This document shows, piece after piece, positions 63,842-64,000 of a stretch of DNA of 64,000 bases; within the stretch, counting starts at the first letter, position 1; the number at the start of each line of letters is the position of its first letter. The stretch covers positions 17,850,053 through 17,914,052 of the forward strand of contig OX344750.2 in assembly GCA_947034885.2 (NCBI GenBank). The letters are read 5' to 3'. Source of the stretch: Thuidium tamariscinum (lineage: Eukaryota; Streptophyta; Bryopsida; Hypnales; Thuidiaceae). The position numbers and the translations under genes are program-made. The notes below the pieces were generated by a model. The model worked only from the letters and a program-made list of their open reading frames with translations, did not search any database and was not told where the DNA came from.

Positions 63842-64000
63842 GAAGGTAGGAGCACCCATTAATTTCAATGTACCCATTGTTTGACATTAGAGTTCATTTG
63901 AATTTGTCCACAAAAGTACCTTGAAACCTTAATTGTAGTTGGTGGGCTATGATTTTTTAAGATTTTGGAATGAGAATCAAGACAATTTTACGAGGAGTGC
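63842..64000. mobile_element. R3-family MITE, cut by window end
   Basis: Begins GGAAGGTAGGAGCACCCATT and continues collinear with the reverse complement of the element at 31378-31740 (shared GTGGGCT-TGATTTTTTAAGATTTTGG-like block and GAGAATCAAG). It adjoins the R1 copy ending at 63834. Confidence 0.7.

Larger units (their letters stand above)
54915..64000. other. AT-rich spacer
   Basis: No gene recognised. Apart from the R1, R2 and R3 elements listed separately it shows a patch of degenerate TTTGCAACTCATTT-like short repeats (60360-60480) and a slightly less AT-rich stretch at 59100-59800 with no coding frame. Confidence 0.45.

Noticed and set aside
1-64000. tRNA, rRNA, CRISPR or bacterial-type operons
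   Set aside because: None seen; gene structure is that of plant nuclear DNA.

Overview
Nuclear DNA of a land plant. The evidence is a MET1-type cytosine methyltransferase, a plastid-type DAR GTPase, an endosomal-type NHX exchanger, U12 splicing and plant-type telomere-like CCCTAAA runs. The species cannot be fixed from the sequence. The strong contrast between very AT-rich spacers and near-balanced coding exons, and dense small DNA transposons with no recognisable LTR elements, would suit a bryophyte or other non-seed plant, but this is only an impression. All five recognised genes lie on the minus strand and are split by introns. Exon joins below were worked out by hand from GT-AG (or stated non-canonical) sites, reading phase and family similarity.

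Layout, left to right. (1) 4309-15242: N-terminal 288 codons of an NHX5/NHX6-like Na+(K+)/H+ exchanger, 11 exons including 20- and 25-nt micro-exons, one intron that fits the minor-spliceosome AT-AC class, and a large foldback element in a long intron; its 3' exons lie beyond the left edge. (2) 15243-20730: AT-rich spacer with repeats. (3) 20731-28963: complete MET1, 13 exons, about 1557 aa, with one apparent GC-AG intron and a Stowaway-like MITE in an intron; its GC-rich promoter (29640-30060) has E2F-like sites. (4) 30060-35290: AT-rich, MITE-rich spacer. (5) 35639-37639: two-exon circularly permuted GTPase of the RbgA/YlqF family (DAR GTPase 3 type), surrounded by local duplications of its own exon edges. 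(6) 37640-44218: spacer with a 2.1-kb inverted-repeat element and a MITE. (7) 44219-46872: three-exon gene for a proline-rich protein of about 522 aa with a repeated GK..DVT / VSPN-TPPG module that I do not recognise. (8) 47839-54180: complete 20-exon half-size ABC transporter of the ABCB7/ATM1 family, 688 aa, with an organelle-type leader. (9) 54181-64000: AT-rich spacer with further MITE copies.

The genes are independent housekeeping functions (ion/pH balance, DNA methylation, organellar ribosome assembly, organellar thiol/iron-sulfur export), not a co-regulated cluster. The least explained items are the repeat-module protein, the AT-AC intron, the foldback element and the self-duplicating GTPase locus.
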